Notes: generated by a model from the sequence alone, not told the origin. Positions 1-7,947 are shown, counted from the stretch's first letter. The stretch: 32,359 bases of DNA from Gammaproteobacteria bacterium (GCA_003235325.1 QJWQ01000097.1:1-32359), one strand, 5' to 3'. Numbers and translations: made by a program.

Positions 1-544
1 TAGCCATTTTCGGCGTAGAAAATCCCTGCACCGTTTAACAAGTAAACAGCGTGCTTTGTTTAATTTTGGAAAAAGGTTATGCGCTGAATTTGTCTTGATG
101 CTTTAATAAATCTGCTTTGTTTTAACGGCAAGCAGATGTGAAAAACCGTTTCGGCTTTTCCGGAGCATCAGGGCTGGGATTTTTTTCATTCCGTTCGCAT
201 AAACTACCCACAGGTTAATTCAATAAATTCTAAATAAACCATTCGGTAGCTCAGCTAACCTTCTCGATAAAATACAGGAGTGAGGTTCTGAAGCTTTGTG
301 CCGCCGGCTTTCACCGGTTTTACTTTTTCGAGGTGTGGCGATATTAATATTCGTAATTGTGATTAGATTCAAAGAAATACAGGCTGATGGTAAACAATGT
401 CCGACGAACGGTATGTTGCTTATCGAACGGCTTGGTTTTCAGATCGATTTTATGATGTGACGTTTACGTGAGAAGTATAGTTTTAAACCTGTGGTGACAT
501 TTTTTATTGAAAAAAGAGAACTGGAGTGCATTGACGGAAAGTCG
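1..544. other. AT-rich stretch without a supported gene
   Basis: This stretch is visibly AT-richer than the rest of the window, with many T and A runs. No open frame in it carries a recognisable motif or a good ribosome binding site. The 78-codon frame at 491-727 runs on the opposite strand to the transposase relic next door and is most likely chance. The stretch may be upstream regulatory DNA of a gene beyond the left edge, or part of the decayed insertion. Confidence 0.5.
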
Positions 545-1200
545 CTAAATCTGAAGAGTGGTCACTATCCCTCGTGGGTTGCTAGCGCAAGAATTGTACT
601 CCGCTTTGACGATCAACCTGCGAGGGTTGTTCCAACTGTGTACACCGTTGGTGATCGAAGCAAAAATGCGCTGCTTCTTTCCGATCTGTCCAGACAAGGT
701 TTCACTGGTCTACCACCATCGTTCTGAATTGGCCAGCAAGTGGTTGCTTCGGGTAAGACCAACGGCTTATTTTTCGCCCTGTTTCAATCGCATCAGCGAA
801 GCAACTGCTAGCGGCAGAAGGTGCTGTCAGCCCGGAGCATATTCTCCACCTTCAGCCAGCGCTGGAGGAGTGGCATGACCGATAGGGACAGGATTGCCCA
901 GGCGTGTTGGGCCGGATCGATAAAACCGTGACGTAGATAACTGACCGGCAGATGGAGGCCGCAGAAGACATACAGTCGCAGAAAACAGTAATGATCGCGG
1001 TAGCTGTGGAACAATGACCCCATCTGATCACCACGTAGTGGGTTGTCCGAGGGATCAAAATCCGGAATCAGTCGTCCGGGTTGTCGATCGCGGGCACGAA
1101 CACACTGCTGAAACAGAGTCCGGTGGCTGGCCAGGACCGACGCCCGATCCGGTCTCTGTACCGGCCGACTCAGGGTGGCTGTGGTGGCCGACGTCTCCAC
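545..1200 (-). pseudogene. Decayed IS1380-family transposase
   Basis: Two minus-strand blocks in different frames match the IS1380 (DDE) transposase family as I know it. Block 1 (about 1200 to 808) reads ATLSRP, then DFDPSDNPLRGDQ, SLFHSYRDHYCFL, LYVFCG and HAWAILSL, and ends DSTFCR-stop. These correspond to the family's DFDATDDPVHG, GYYDHYCFLPLYVFCG, HAWAIL and DSGFCR motifs, so the first catalytic Asp region is present. Block 2 (about 690 to 545) reads KQRIFASIT, then RRLIVKAEYNS and SNPRGIVTTL, matching the family's RRVVAKAEH and NPRFIVTSL segment. The blocks are separated by stops and at least one frameshift. No N-terminus, C-terminal catalytic Glu region or terminal inverted repeats could be seen. 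This is an old, non-functional insertion. Confidence 0.75.
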
Positions 1201-1725
1201 GCATTATCTGGCGGCCTGTGGAGCCAATTCATGACACACTCGGAAAGACCTTGGGGTCCTGCCACCCGAGAGTGGGGCGTATATGCACCGCTCAAGTAGT
1301 TCCCTCAAGTAAGTGATCGAGGCTAGCCTTGCGTCGGCAACCTTCCACAACCCTGGCCACAGAGCATGTCAGTGCTTTGTCCTTTCTGACCCGGATCAGG
1401 ATTCGGATTGCGCCATTGCTGGTATCTTCGCCGCCGCTGAAATAAGCTTCGACTTTACGTTGTTTGACCAATGGAAACTGGACGAAAGTTTGGTAGCATT
1501 CTGTCGCGGTGGTATTTCTTGTTATGAAGGCGTCGACACCCTAATATTCAGGACATTTCCGCCGTTTTTATATTCCCCATTCATGAAATATCCGGGCTGG
1601 CGGCGGTTCATGGTTATGAATAAAGTTGATCTTCATCAAGTTTTACCCGTCTTTCCAGGCGCACCCGAGGTGGACGGGGACAATTACCGGTCTTTACCCT
1701 CGGACCCGTTCCGCGGAGATGATTT
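1201..1725. other. Region without a supported gene between the IS relic and glnK
   Basis: A 140-codon plus-strand frame (1313-1735) crosses this region, but it has no recognisable domain and no ribosome binding site, and it runs into the glnK start. The part just right of 1200 may hold the eroded N-terminus of the IS1380 transposase. The last ~150 bases should contain the glnK promoter. I saw no convincing sigma-54 (GG-N10-GC) or sigma-70 pair there. Confidence 0.45.
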
Positions 1726-2064
1726 ATGCGACTGATTACCGCTGTTATCAAACCCTTCAAGCTAAAGGATGTGCGCAGTGCCCTGACCAAAGCCGGGGTG
1801 CAGTACATGACTATCAGTGAGGTGAAGGGTTTTGGCAGGCAAAAGGGCCACACGGAATTGTATCGTGGCGCTTCCTATGTGCTGGATATGCTGCCCAAGG
1901 TCAGGCTCGAAGTGCTGGTAACCGACGAAATGGCCGAGCAGGTCGTCGAAGCTATTCGCGAATCGGCGCACACCAGCAAAATTGGTGACGGCAAGATTTT
2001 CGTCACCCCGTTGCAACAGGTCATACGCATACGCACCGGTGAGACGGGTCCCAGTGCCGTCTGA
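1726..2064 (+). CDS. glnK: PII nitrogen-regulatory protein, GlnK/GlnB family
   Basis: A 112-residue protein of normal PII length. Seen: the N-terminal IKPFKLKDVR strand/helix, the T-loop EVKGFGRQKGH-TELYRGASY with the uridylylation tyrosine at position 51, the B-loop region TSKIGDGKIFV and the C-terminal VIRIRTGETG. PII trimers bind ATP/ADP and 2-oxoglutarate and control AmtB, glutamine synthetase adenylylation and NtrB in the cytoplasm. The LITAVIKPF start is closer to GlnK than to GlnB, but the two cannot be separated safely. Position 50, usually Glu in enteric PII, is Ser here. A GGAG lies about eight bases before the ATG. No amtB, glnA or glnD is adjacent, so this is an orphan copy. It converges with the gene at 2143-2550. 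Confidence 0.95.
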   Translation: MRLITAVIKPFKLKDVRSALTKAGVQYMTISEVKGFGRQKGHTELYRGASYVLDMLPKVRLEVLVTDEMAEQVVEAIRESAHTSKIGDGKIFVTPLQQVIRIRTGETGPSAV

Positions 2065-2094
2065 CCCGGCATCCCGGGAACTCTGTCCAGGCCT

Positions 2095-2123
2095 ACGGCG
2101 CGGTTTCGCATTGCCTTCGCCGT
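2095..2123. terminator. Possible terminator hairpin between convergent genes
   Basis: ACGGCG and CGCCGT form a 6-bp stem around a 17-base loop, followed by TTTAAATT. It lies between the convergent stops at 2064 (plus) and 2143 (minus), where a bidirectional terminator would be expected. The long loop and short T-run keep this tentative. Confidence 0.3.
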
Positions 2124-2142
2124 TTAAATTAAACGATGAAAT

Positions 2143-2550
2143 TCAGGGCGTTGGCACACGATTGTCAAAATCCTCACCCTTGAAATAGAGGCGAATCGGA
2201 AAACCGGTATCCTTTCCCAGGTAGATAATCAGGCCGTAATAGTCATTTTCAAAGTCTTTTGCCCATTCGTAGCGCACCTTGATCCGGGTTTCCGGAATAT
2301 CCGGTTGTCTGCCAACGACGATGACTTCCTGGATGTTATCGGTACTGGATACCGCCGATTTGGGAATGGCAACGGTGACACGTCGTTTACCGTCCACCGG
2401 GACGGCATCGATAGTGCCCATTTTGGCCCCGATGATTTCCTCCTTGTAGCCCTCGGTCTCCTCGATCCAGCCGGTTTCCATATCCTCTGACAGGAGTGGT
2501 GAACAAATGAGCAAACCGGCCAGACAACATATTCGCAACTGGGATTGCAC
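2143..2550 (-). CDS. Small secreted hypothetical protein
   Basis: Not recognised as a named family. The start is taken at a GTG at 2550 because GAGAGGAG lies nine bases upstream and the resulting 135-residue protein begins with a compact signal peptide (basic n-region QLR, hydrophobic ICCLAGLLICSPLLS, then EDMETGW). The frame remains open further upstream, to an ATG at 2598 and a GTG at 2634, but those starts lack a good ribosome binding site. The mature part is acidic and beta-rich, with VEVIVVGRQPDI-like and IKVRYEWAKDFENDYYGLIIYLG segments and an FPIRLYFKGEDFD end. This suggests a small periplasmic protein. It converges with glnK and is divergent from pncA. Confidence 0.7.
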   Translation of the reverse strand: MQSQLRICCLAGLLICSPLLSEDMETGWIEETEGYKEEIIGAKMGTIDAVPVDGKRRVTVAIPKSAVSSTDNIQEVIVVGRQPDIPETRIKVRYEWAKDFENDYYGLIIYLGKDTGFPIRLYFKGEDFDNRVPTP

Positions 2551-2669
2551 GGATTTTTTCTCCTCTCGCCGTCTACGAATGGATTTCACCGGGATCATGG
2601 AAAGGCACTGGCTTTGGTCCCACAACCCCGGCACAAGCCAATTTTTGACCCCGTCCCTTAAACAGAGTA

Positions 2670-2687
2670 CCTAGTCTATAGTATAGG
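2670..2687. promoter_or_regulatory. 18-bp imperfect palindrome upstream of pncA, candidate operator
   Basis: CCTA-GT-CTATAG-TA-TAGG matches its own reverse complement at 14 of 18 positions, with mismatches only in the two symmetric spacers. It lies 28 bases before the pncA ATG, where a repressor site would overlap the promoter or transcript start. NAD-salvage operons are often controlled by NrtR- or NadR-type regulators. No such regulator is in the window, so the partner is unknown. Confidence 0.4.
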
Positions 2688-2715
2688 ATGAAGTACATAC
2701 CCCGGTGTTTCCGTT

Positions 2716-3291
2716 ATGAATCTTATCGATACTCTTCAAAATGCCGATGCCCTGGTGCTGGTGGATGTCCAGAACGATTTCTGTCCGGGCGGCGCCCTGC
2801 CGGTGACAGAGGGTGATCGCGTGGTGCCGGCTCTCAATCGCTGGATTGATGCGGCCTCCGGCACCCGAGCGCTGGTGGTGGCGTCCCGTGACTGGCATCC
2901 CGTTGAGCATTGTTCCTTCCAGTCCCAGGGCGGCCCCTGGCCACAGCACTGCCTGCAGGATACCCCCGGAGCCGCTTTCCATCAGGATCTGGCCCTGCCC
3001 CCTGATGCCGTCCTGGTCAGCAAGGGTACCGCTTTTGACCGGGATGCCTATTCCGCTTTTGATGGCACCGGCCTGGCAGTCTTCCTGAAAAAGAAAGGAA
3101 TTAAACGTCTCTGGGTGGGCGGCCTCGCCCAGGACGTCTGCGTTTTGAGAACGGTTGTCGATGCCTGCCATCTCGGCTTTGAAACCCATGTGTTGTTGTC
3201 GGCGACGCGGCCGGTGTTTCCGGAAAAATCCGCACTGGCACTGGCGGAGATGACTGCGGCGGGAGCTATTCTGGAGCAGGATGACCGGTGA
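2716..3291 (+). CDS. pncA: Nicotinamidase
   Basis: A 191-residue isochorismatase-fold amidase that hydrolyses nicotinamide to nicotinate and ammonia, the first step of NAD salvage. Seen: catalytic triad Asp17 (LVLVDVQNDF), Lys103 (LVSKGT) and Cys142 (GGLAQDVCV), plus the metal-site residues Asp59, His61 (SRDWHP) and His78 (WPQHC). FCPGGALPV at 22-30 is the usual substrate-loop segment. In the nucleophile motif the common GLATDYCV reads GLAQDVCV, a mild variation. Length is normal. The ATG at 2716 sits just before the first beta strand; the ribosome binding site is weak. Its TGA overlaps the pncB start by four bases, so the two are translationally coupled. The upstream palindrome may regulate both. 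Confidence 0.95.
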   Translation: MNLIDTLQNADALVLVDVQNDFCPGGALPVTEGDRVVPALNRWIDAASGTRALVVASRDWHPVEHCSFQSQGGPWPQHCLQDTPGAAFHQDLALPPDAVLVSKGTAFDRDAYSAFDGTGLAVFLKKKGIKRLWVGGLAQDVCVLRTVVDACHLGFETHVLLSATRPVFPEKSALALAEMTAAGAILEQDDR

Positions 3292-4691
3292 GTTTTTTTC
3301 AGGGAATTTCCGAGCCGGAATTGGGGCTTTTCGTCGATCTCTACGAATTGACCATGGCCCAGGCTTACCACGCCCAGGGATTGGAGCAACCGGCGGTATT
3401 TACGCTGCATTTTCGCACCATGCCTCCTGGACGCAATTTCGTTGTCGCCTGCGGCCAGCACCATGCAGCGCGGCTGGCGTCGCAGTTACGGTTTCCGCGG
3501 CAACAATTGCAACGGCTGGCCGAACTCGGCCACTTTGAAGGGGCTTTCCTGGACTGGTTGGCCGGCTTCCGCTTCACGGGCGAAATCCGCGTGCTGCCTG
3601 AGGGCACTCCCGTATTTCCCCATGAGCCCCTGCTGGAAGTGGAAGCCCCGGTGGTCCAGGCGCAGCTGCTGGAAACCCTGTTGATGAATTACATCAGCAC
3701 CGAGACGGTGCTGGCCACGAAGGCGGTGCGCACAGTGCTGGCAGCCGCAGGCCGCCCGGTGGTCGATTTCGGCATGCGCCGTATGCATGGTTTCGACGCC
3801 GCCCTGCGCGGGGTTCGTTCCTATCGGACCGCAGGACTTACAGCCACCAGCAACGTCCTCGGCAGCCTGCAGTACGGCCTGCCGGCCACCGGGACAATGG
3901 CCCACTCCTTTATTCAGGTTCACAGCGACGAAATGGAGGCGTTTCGCGCCTTTGCCCGACTCTATCCCGGGACCACGTTACTGGTGGATACCTACGATAC
4001 CCTGGCCGGGGTCGACAAGGTTATCGCTCTGGTCAGAGACGAGGGACTCCAGGTTGGCGCTATTCGTATCGACTCAGGCGACCTGGCGCAACTGGCCAGG
4101 GCCGCCCGTAAACGGCTCGATCAAGCGGGATACAGGGAGATTCGCATCATCGTCAGCAGCGGGCTCGACGAGTGGTCGGTGCGGGACCTGATCGCTGCCG
4201 GGGCGCCCATTGATGGATTTGGCGTCGGCACCCGGCTCGGCGTATCCGAGGATGCGCCGTCCCTGGATTTCGCCTACAAGCTGACAGCCTATGACGGTGA
4301 GCCACGGCTCAAGAGCAGTCCGGGCAAGAAGGTACTGCCCGGTCGCAAGCAGGTCTGGCGCTGTTATGATCAAGCCGGCTGCATGGTGGAAGACATCATC
4401 GGCTGTCACCGGGAGCAGCACACCGGGGAACCCCTGTTGATAACCGCCGTTTCCCAGGGCCAGCCCGTGAGTCCGGCGCCGGACCCCGAGCAGAGCCGGC
4501 AGCGGCTGCAGCTGAGTCTGGAGCGTATGCCCAAGCCATTATTGGCCCTGGAACTTGCCGATCAACCCTACACCGTACGGATCAGTGATGCGCTAGAGGC
4601 GCTGTACCGACAAACCCTGCAAGCGGTGACCGGAGGTGGCGCAACCGTTGCACCAGACGACCTGGAGACTGGAACAGGGCACTTGAAATGA
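3288..4691 (+). CDS. pncB: Nicotinate phosphoribosyltransferase
   Basis: A 467-residue cytoplasmic enzyme making nicotinate mononucleotide from nicotinate and PRPP with ATP hydrolysis. Seen: N-terminal LFVDLYELTMAQAY, FGMRRMHG (161-168), the phosphorylated-histidine region GTMAHS with His206, the IRIDSGDL motif and GFGVGTRL near the phosphate site. All are typical of the NAPRTase family, and this is the bacterial form that carries the LYELTMA motif. It starts at a GTG at 3288 inside the pncA stop (GTGA overlap), with GGAG about a dozen bases upstream. Together with pncA it makes a two-step salvage operon. The PRPP it needs could come from the divergent Prs at 6018-7016. Confidence 0.95.
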   Translation: MSFFQGISEPELGLFVDLYELTMAQAYHAQGLEQPAVFTLHFRTMPPGRNFVVACGQHHAARLASQLRFPRQQLQRLAELGHFEGAFLDWLAGFRFTGEIRVLPEGTPVFPHEPLLEVEAPVVQAQLLETLLMNYISTETVLATKAVRTVLAAAGRPVVDFGMRRMHGFDAALRGVRSYRTAGLTATSNVLGSLQYGLPATGTMAHSFIQVHSDEMEAFRAFARLYPGTTLLVDTYDTLAGVDKVIALVRDEGLQVGAIRIDSGDLAQLARAARKRLDQAGYREIRIIVSSGLDEWSVRDLIAAGAPIDGFGVGTRLGVSEDAPSLDFAYKLTAYDGEPRLKSSPGKKVLPGRKQVWRCYDQAGCMVEDIIGCHREQHTGEPLLITAVSQGQPVSPAPDPEQSRQRLQLSLERMPKPLLALELADQPYTVRISDALEALYRQTLQAVTGGGATVAPDDLETGTGHLK

Positions 4692-4856
4692 TTGCTGTCC
4701 GCTGTGTAAAAAAGGGCTTTCGGGTTGGAAATCATTTACCTGCTGTTCGCTCTGACGGTGGCCATTCGTTACCCGAGGCCAGGCGGTCTTCCCCTGCACG
4801 GGGGTCAGCGCCGCCGTGGCAGCAGCATCGACAGGAACAGTCAGAAGGCTGAGTTC

Positions 4857-5870
4857 ATGGTCAGACAGCAAGACCCCCCTGGTATTGATGACAAGGTGGC
4901 TTTTCTCGCCAGCGCTGACGCTTATCCCGGATATGTCGGTCCGGTCAGGGTGATCGAAACCCACCTGTCCTGGGTCTTTCTTACCCGGAATCGCGCATAC
5001 AAGCTGAAAAAGCCGGTAGAGCGGGGGCTTCTCGATTTCACTAACATCGATGTCCGCTACCGCAATTGTCGGGAGGAGGTACGGCTTAACCGGCGACTGG
5101 CGGGTGACACTTACATCGGCATCGAGCCCATCAGCCTCGATAGCAGAGGCCGGTTGCAGTTGGGAAACGGAGGCAAGGTAGTGGACTGGCTGGTGGTGAT
5201 GCATCGCCTGCCAGAGGCGGATATGCTCAGCAATCAGATCGAGGCCGGACGCATCAACGAGGTAGCACTGGAGCGAGCGGCATCAACTCTGGCCCGATTC
5301 TATGCGACCGCCGAAGCTGTCGACCTCGATGAGAACCGATACCTGCAATTACTGACTGGCGTTATCGAGGAAAACCGCCGGTCTCTGGCGCCGTTTGCCC
5401 TGGCGGGATGCCAGGAGTTATGTCAGCGGCAGCTGGAATTGATGGCACTGCAACCGTCCCTTTTTGGTGACAGGGCCAGGGCAGGCATGATCATCGAGGT
5501 CCATGGCGACCTGCGTCCCCAGCACATCTGCCTCACCGACCCGCCGGTGATAATCGACTGCCTGGAATTCAGCCGCAGTCTGCGTATCCAGGACAGGGTT
5601 GACGAGCTGTCTTTTCTGGCCATGGAATGTGACATGTTGGCGGCACCCCGAGTCGGCGAAATCCTTTTTAACACCTACAGAGCCATTACCGGGGACCGCC
5701 CGCCGATTGCACTGGTGGCTTTCTACAAGTCCTATCGAGCCTGTACTCGAGCCAAACTCTGTGTCTGGCACCTTGAAGATGTCGCCAAAAACCGGCACAG
5801 CCACTGGCTGCAAAAGGCTGCTAACTACCTGGTTCTGGCACGGCGATATGCCGAGGATTTCGATCGCTGA
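4857..5870 (+). CDS. COG2187-like aminoglycoside-phosphotransferase-family kinase, stand-alone
   Basis: A 337-residue protein with a protein-kinase-like/APH fold. Seen: WVFLTRNRAYKLKKPV (39-54), which carries the ATP-binding lysines; LLDFTN and NRRLAG; the catalytic loop VHGDLRPQHI (215-224, Asp218); IIDCLEFSRSLRIQD (232-246, metal Asp234); and ELSFLAMECD. In COG2187 relatives this kinase half is often followed by a P-loop (COG0645-type) domain. Here the protein ends after the kinase half with no Walker A motif. The substrate of the family is not established and I do not infer drug resistance. The start is set at the ATG at 4857, preceded by AGAAGG. The frame stays open back to a TTG at 4725, but that extension looks non-coding. 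It follows pncB by 165 bases in the same direction. Confidence 0.8.
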   Translation: MVRQQDPPGIDDKVAFLASADAYPGYVGPVRVIETHLSWVFLTRNRAYKLKKPVERGLLDFTNIDVRYRNCREEVRLNRRLAGDTYIGIEPISLDSRGRLQLGNGGKVVDWLVVMHRLPEADMLSNQIEAGRINEVALERAASTLARFYATAEAVDLDENRYLQLLTGVIEENRRSLAPFALAGCQELCQRQLELMALQPSLFGDRARAGMIIEVHGDLRPQHICLTDPPVIIDCLEFSRSLRIQDRVDELSFLAMECDMLAAPRVGEILFNTYRAITGDRPPIALVAFYKSYRACTRAKLCVWHLEDVAKNRHSHWLQKAANYLVLARRYAEDFDR

Positions 5871-6017
5871 GCCGAGGGTATGGCGGCAGTCGCATCGGGC
5901 GACAGTTCGTATTCCATACGGAAGAAAGTATCGGTGAAAGGTCCGGCGACGATTCCCCCGGAAGGCCCGGTGCTTACCCCGTGCCGGTAGGGCCTGTTAA
6001 CGGTGCCTTTTCTTCCT

Positions 6018-7016
6018 TCAGGGTTCCAGTTCCGTCAGCGAGTTGCCGTCATGCATTCGCCGAATGGCCTCTCCCACCAGGGGTGCGATATCAATGATCG
6101 CCAGCCTGTCCTGAAAAGGGCCAGTATCCAGACCGGGCGGTAAGGGGATACTGTTGGTTACCGCCACTCGGCTTATGGCGGCTGACCCCAGGGCCTCGGC
6201 GGCGGCGGTGGCAAATACCCCATGGGTGGCAAGGGTAAAAACCTCAGCGGCGCCCTGACGCCGGAATGCCTCGGCCGCGCGCTTCATGGTGCCGCCACCG
6301 GCGATGAGATCGTCGACAATCAGCACCGTACGATCGACGACATCGCCTACCACTGCGCTACCTGTTACCAGGTCCTTACTTCGGTGCTTTTCCATGAAAG
6401 CGTGGGCTACTGGCTGCCCCAGCCGTCCGACCAGGGCTTCGCGGAACTGTTCCGCCCGTTTGACGCCGCCGATATCGGGAGAGGCGACCGTTACCGACCG
6501 GCCTTGTAGCTGCGGCAGAAAGTGGTCGATCAACGGGCCATGGGCACTCAGATGTTCGGAGTGGCAGCGAAAGGCATTTTGAAAGGCGGCGTGATTGTGA
6601 ACATCCAGGGTCACCATGCGGTCGATACCGACAGCTTCAAATAACTGGGCAAGATAGCGGCTGGTCACCGGGTCCCTGGGCTTGGTTTTGCGCTCCTTGC
6701 GGGAGTAACACAGGTAGGGTATCACTGCCGTGACCCGCGCGGCGCCGTTTTCCCGAAGTACCGCCAGCAAAAACAGCAGGCGCACCAGGCGGTCATTCAG
6801 GCTCTGCTGGCGGTCACCGTAGACCGACTGCACCACGTAGACGTCCCGGTTGCGCACGCTTTGCAGGGGACGGATCTTGTGTTCACCGTCCTCAAATTCC
6901 CGTTCCTCGTGTTCACCGAGAGGCAGGCTAAGGTGCTGGCTGACCCGTGTGGCAAAAGCCCTGCCGCTGTTGAGGCTGAATATGACCGGATCACTGCGGG
7001 TGTCAGGGCTGTTCAT
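6018..7016 (-). CDS. prs: Ribose-phosphate pyrophosphokinase (PRPP synthetase), divergent
   Basis: A 332-residue enzyme that transfers pyrophosphate from ATP to ribose 5-phosphate. Seen: EREFEDGEHKIRP near the N-terminus, the ATP flexible loop YSRKERKTKPRDPVTS (104-119, in place of the common YARQDRK form), LDVHNHAAFQNAF with His140 and His142 (137-149), VASPDIGGVKRA and the PRPP loop VLIVDDLIAGGGT (231-243). The divergence suggests a second, specialised Prs rather than the housekeeping copy. A GGAGAA lies about a dozen bases before the ATG. It is downstream of an alpha/beta hydrolase on the same strand (84-base gap) and converges with the pncAB-kinase genes. This fits a role in PRPP supply for nucleotide or NAD salvage. 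Confidence 0.93.
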   Translation of the reverse strand: MNSPDTRSDPVIFSLNSGRAFATRVSQHLSLPLGEHEEREFEDGEHKIRPLQSVRNRDVYVVQSVYGDRQQSLNDRLVRLLFLLAVLRENGAARVTAVIPYLCYSRKERKTKPRDPVTSRYLAQLFEAVGIDRMVTLDVHNHAAFQNAFRCHSEHLSAHGPLIDHFLPQLQGRSVTVASPDIGGVKRAEQFREALVGRLGQPVAHAFMEKHRSKDLVTGSAVVGDVVDRTVLIVDDLIAGGGTMKRAAEAFRRQGAAEVFTLATHGVFATAAAEALGSAAISRVAVTNSIPLPPGLDTGPFQDRLAIIDIAPLVGEAIRRMHDGNSLTELEP

Positions 7017-7100
7017 TGACGGGTACTTCTCCAGTATCGGTAGTTTCAGTGCCGGTTTTGACCAATGCCGCTCCTCCGGCCCCTGTCCCGGACCTGTCGA

Positions 7101-7781
7101 TCATGGTCCGGTCTCGGGTGAATGGCCGGCGACCAGCCAGGTGACAAACCAGTTTGACGCCAGTTGCTGGACCCTGTCCAAAGTCCCGGCTTCCTCGAAC
7201 AGGTGACTGGCGCCGGCAATAATTTCCAACTGGTGCTGGCAGCTGATTTGCCCGGCGGCCTGTCGGTTCAAAGCCAACAGGGAGGTATCCCGTTCACCGA
7301 CAATCAAGAGACTGGGTGCCTGCACTTTCGGCAGAAACCGGCCGGCAAGATCCGGACGACCACCCCGGCACACCACGGCCCGCACCAGATCCGGGTGTTC
7401 GGCGGCGGCAATCAGCACAGCGGCGGCACCGGTTTCAGCACCAAACAGACCCAGGTGCAGGTGACCCGTCCGGGGCTGGCGGCGCAACCAGTCGATGACG
7501 CCGGCGAGGCGCTGGCTCAACAGGGCGATATTGAAACGAAACTCCTGGGTGACCTCATCCAGGCTCTTTTCTTCCGGACTGAGCAGGTCAAACAACAGCG
7601 TACCGATACCGGCCCGGTTGAAGACCTGCGCCGCAGCCCGGTTGCGCGGGCTGAAACGGCTGCTGCCGCTGCCATGGGCAAAGGCAACAATTGCGGATGC
7701 GCCCGGGGGCAGAACCAGTGCGCCCTCCAGCACGGCATCGGCCAGTGCCAGAGTCAGGGATCCATTGTCGTTACCAGCCAT
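7101..7781 (-). CDS. Alpha/beta-hydrolase (dienelactone-hydrolase-like) with the nucleophile Ser replaced by Glu
   Basis: A 226-residue protein. Seen: the oxyanion-strand segment IVAFAHGSGSSRFSPRN (31-47), nucleophile-elbow region GLFGAETGAAA (111-121), RAVVCRGGRPDLAG, LLIVGERD with acid Asp165, and GASHLFEE with His193. Relatives that sit beside or are fused to COG1926 phosphoribosyltransferases carry GASTG at the elbow. Here residue 116 is Glu, from a clean GAA codon, while the acid and base are kept. The protein is therefore probably not a standard serine hydrolase. The ATG at 7781 has a strong CGGGAGG five bases upstream; the long open extension beyond it is not coding. It precedes prs and follows what looks like the end of a lost phosphoribosyltransferase. 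Confidence 0.85.
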   Translation of the reverse strand: MAGNDNGSLTLALADAVLEGALVLPPGASAIVAFAHGSGSSRFSPRNRAAAQVFNRAGIGTLLFDLLSPEEKSLDEVTQEFRFNIALLSQRLAGVIDWLRRQPRTGHLHLGLFGAETGAAAVLIAAAEHPDLVRAVVCRGGRPDLAGRFLPKVQAPSLLIVGERDTSLLALNRQAAGQISCQHQLEIIAGASHLFEEAGTLDRVQQLASNWFVTWLVAGHSPETGP

Positions 7782-7839
7782 CGGGCCTCCCGGATATTCT
7801 CGGTGGTCATTCGTTAATGACCGAATAGTTACGGTCTCG

Positions 7840-7947
7840 TCAGCGTTTTCGCCAGGCGCGGGCCAGCAGTGCCTGGACCTCGTCCTCGGATACCTGGTCA
7901 AAATCCCGATGCCAGTTCCAGGCCGGCAACTTGCCGATTTGGCATCG
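7840..7947 (-). pseudogene. 3' remnant of a COG1926-type phosphoribosyltransferase
   Basis: Between the hydrolase start and the CapA-like gene, one minus-strand frame reads GKLPAWNWHRDF then DQVSEDEVQALLARAW-RKR and a TGA at 7840-7842. It is closed upstream by a stop just before 7947. The WxxDFxQxSxxEVxxLLxxA pattern is what I know as the C-terminal end of COG1926 phosphoribosyltransferases (typically WYEDFSQTTDEEV). Such genes commonly precede, or are fused to, this kind of alpha/beta hydrolase. Only about 35 codons survive, so the identity is an inference from a short match plus context. Confidence 0.45.

Noticed and set aside
1313-1735. 140-codon frame before glnK
   Set aside because: No ribosome binding site or recognisable domain, and it overlaps the clear glnK start in another frame.
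5945-6000. GGCCC...GGGCC inverted repeat between the kinase-like gene and prs
   Set aside because: A convergent-gene terminator is expected here, but the stem is short and interrupted and no T-run follows, so it was not called.
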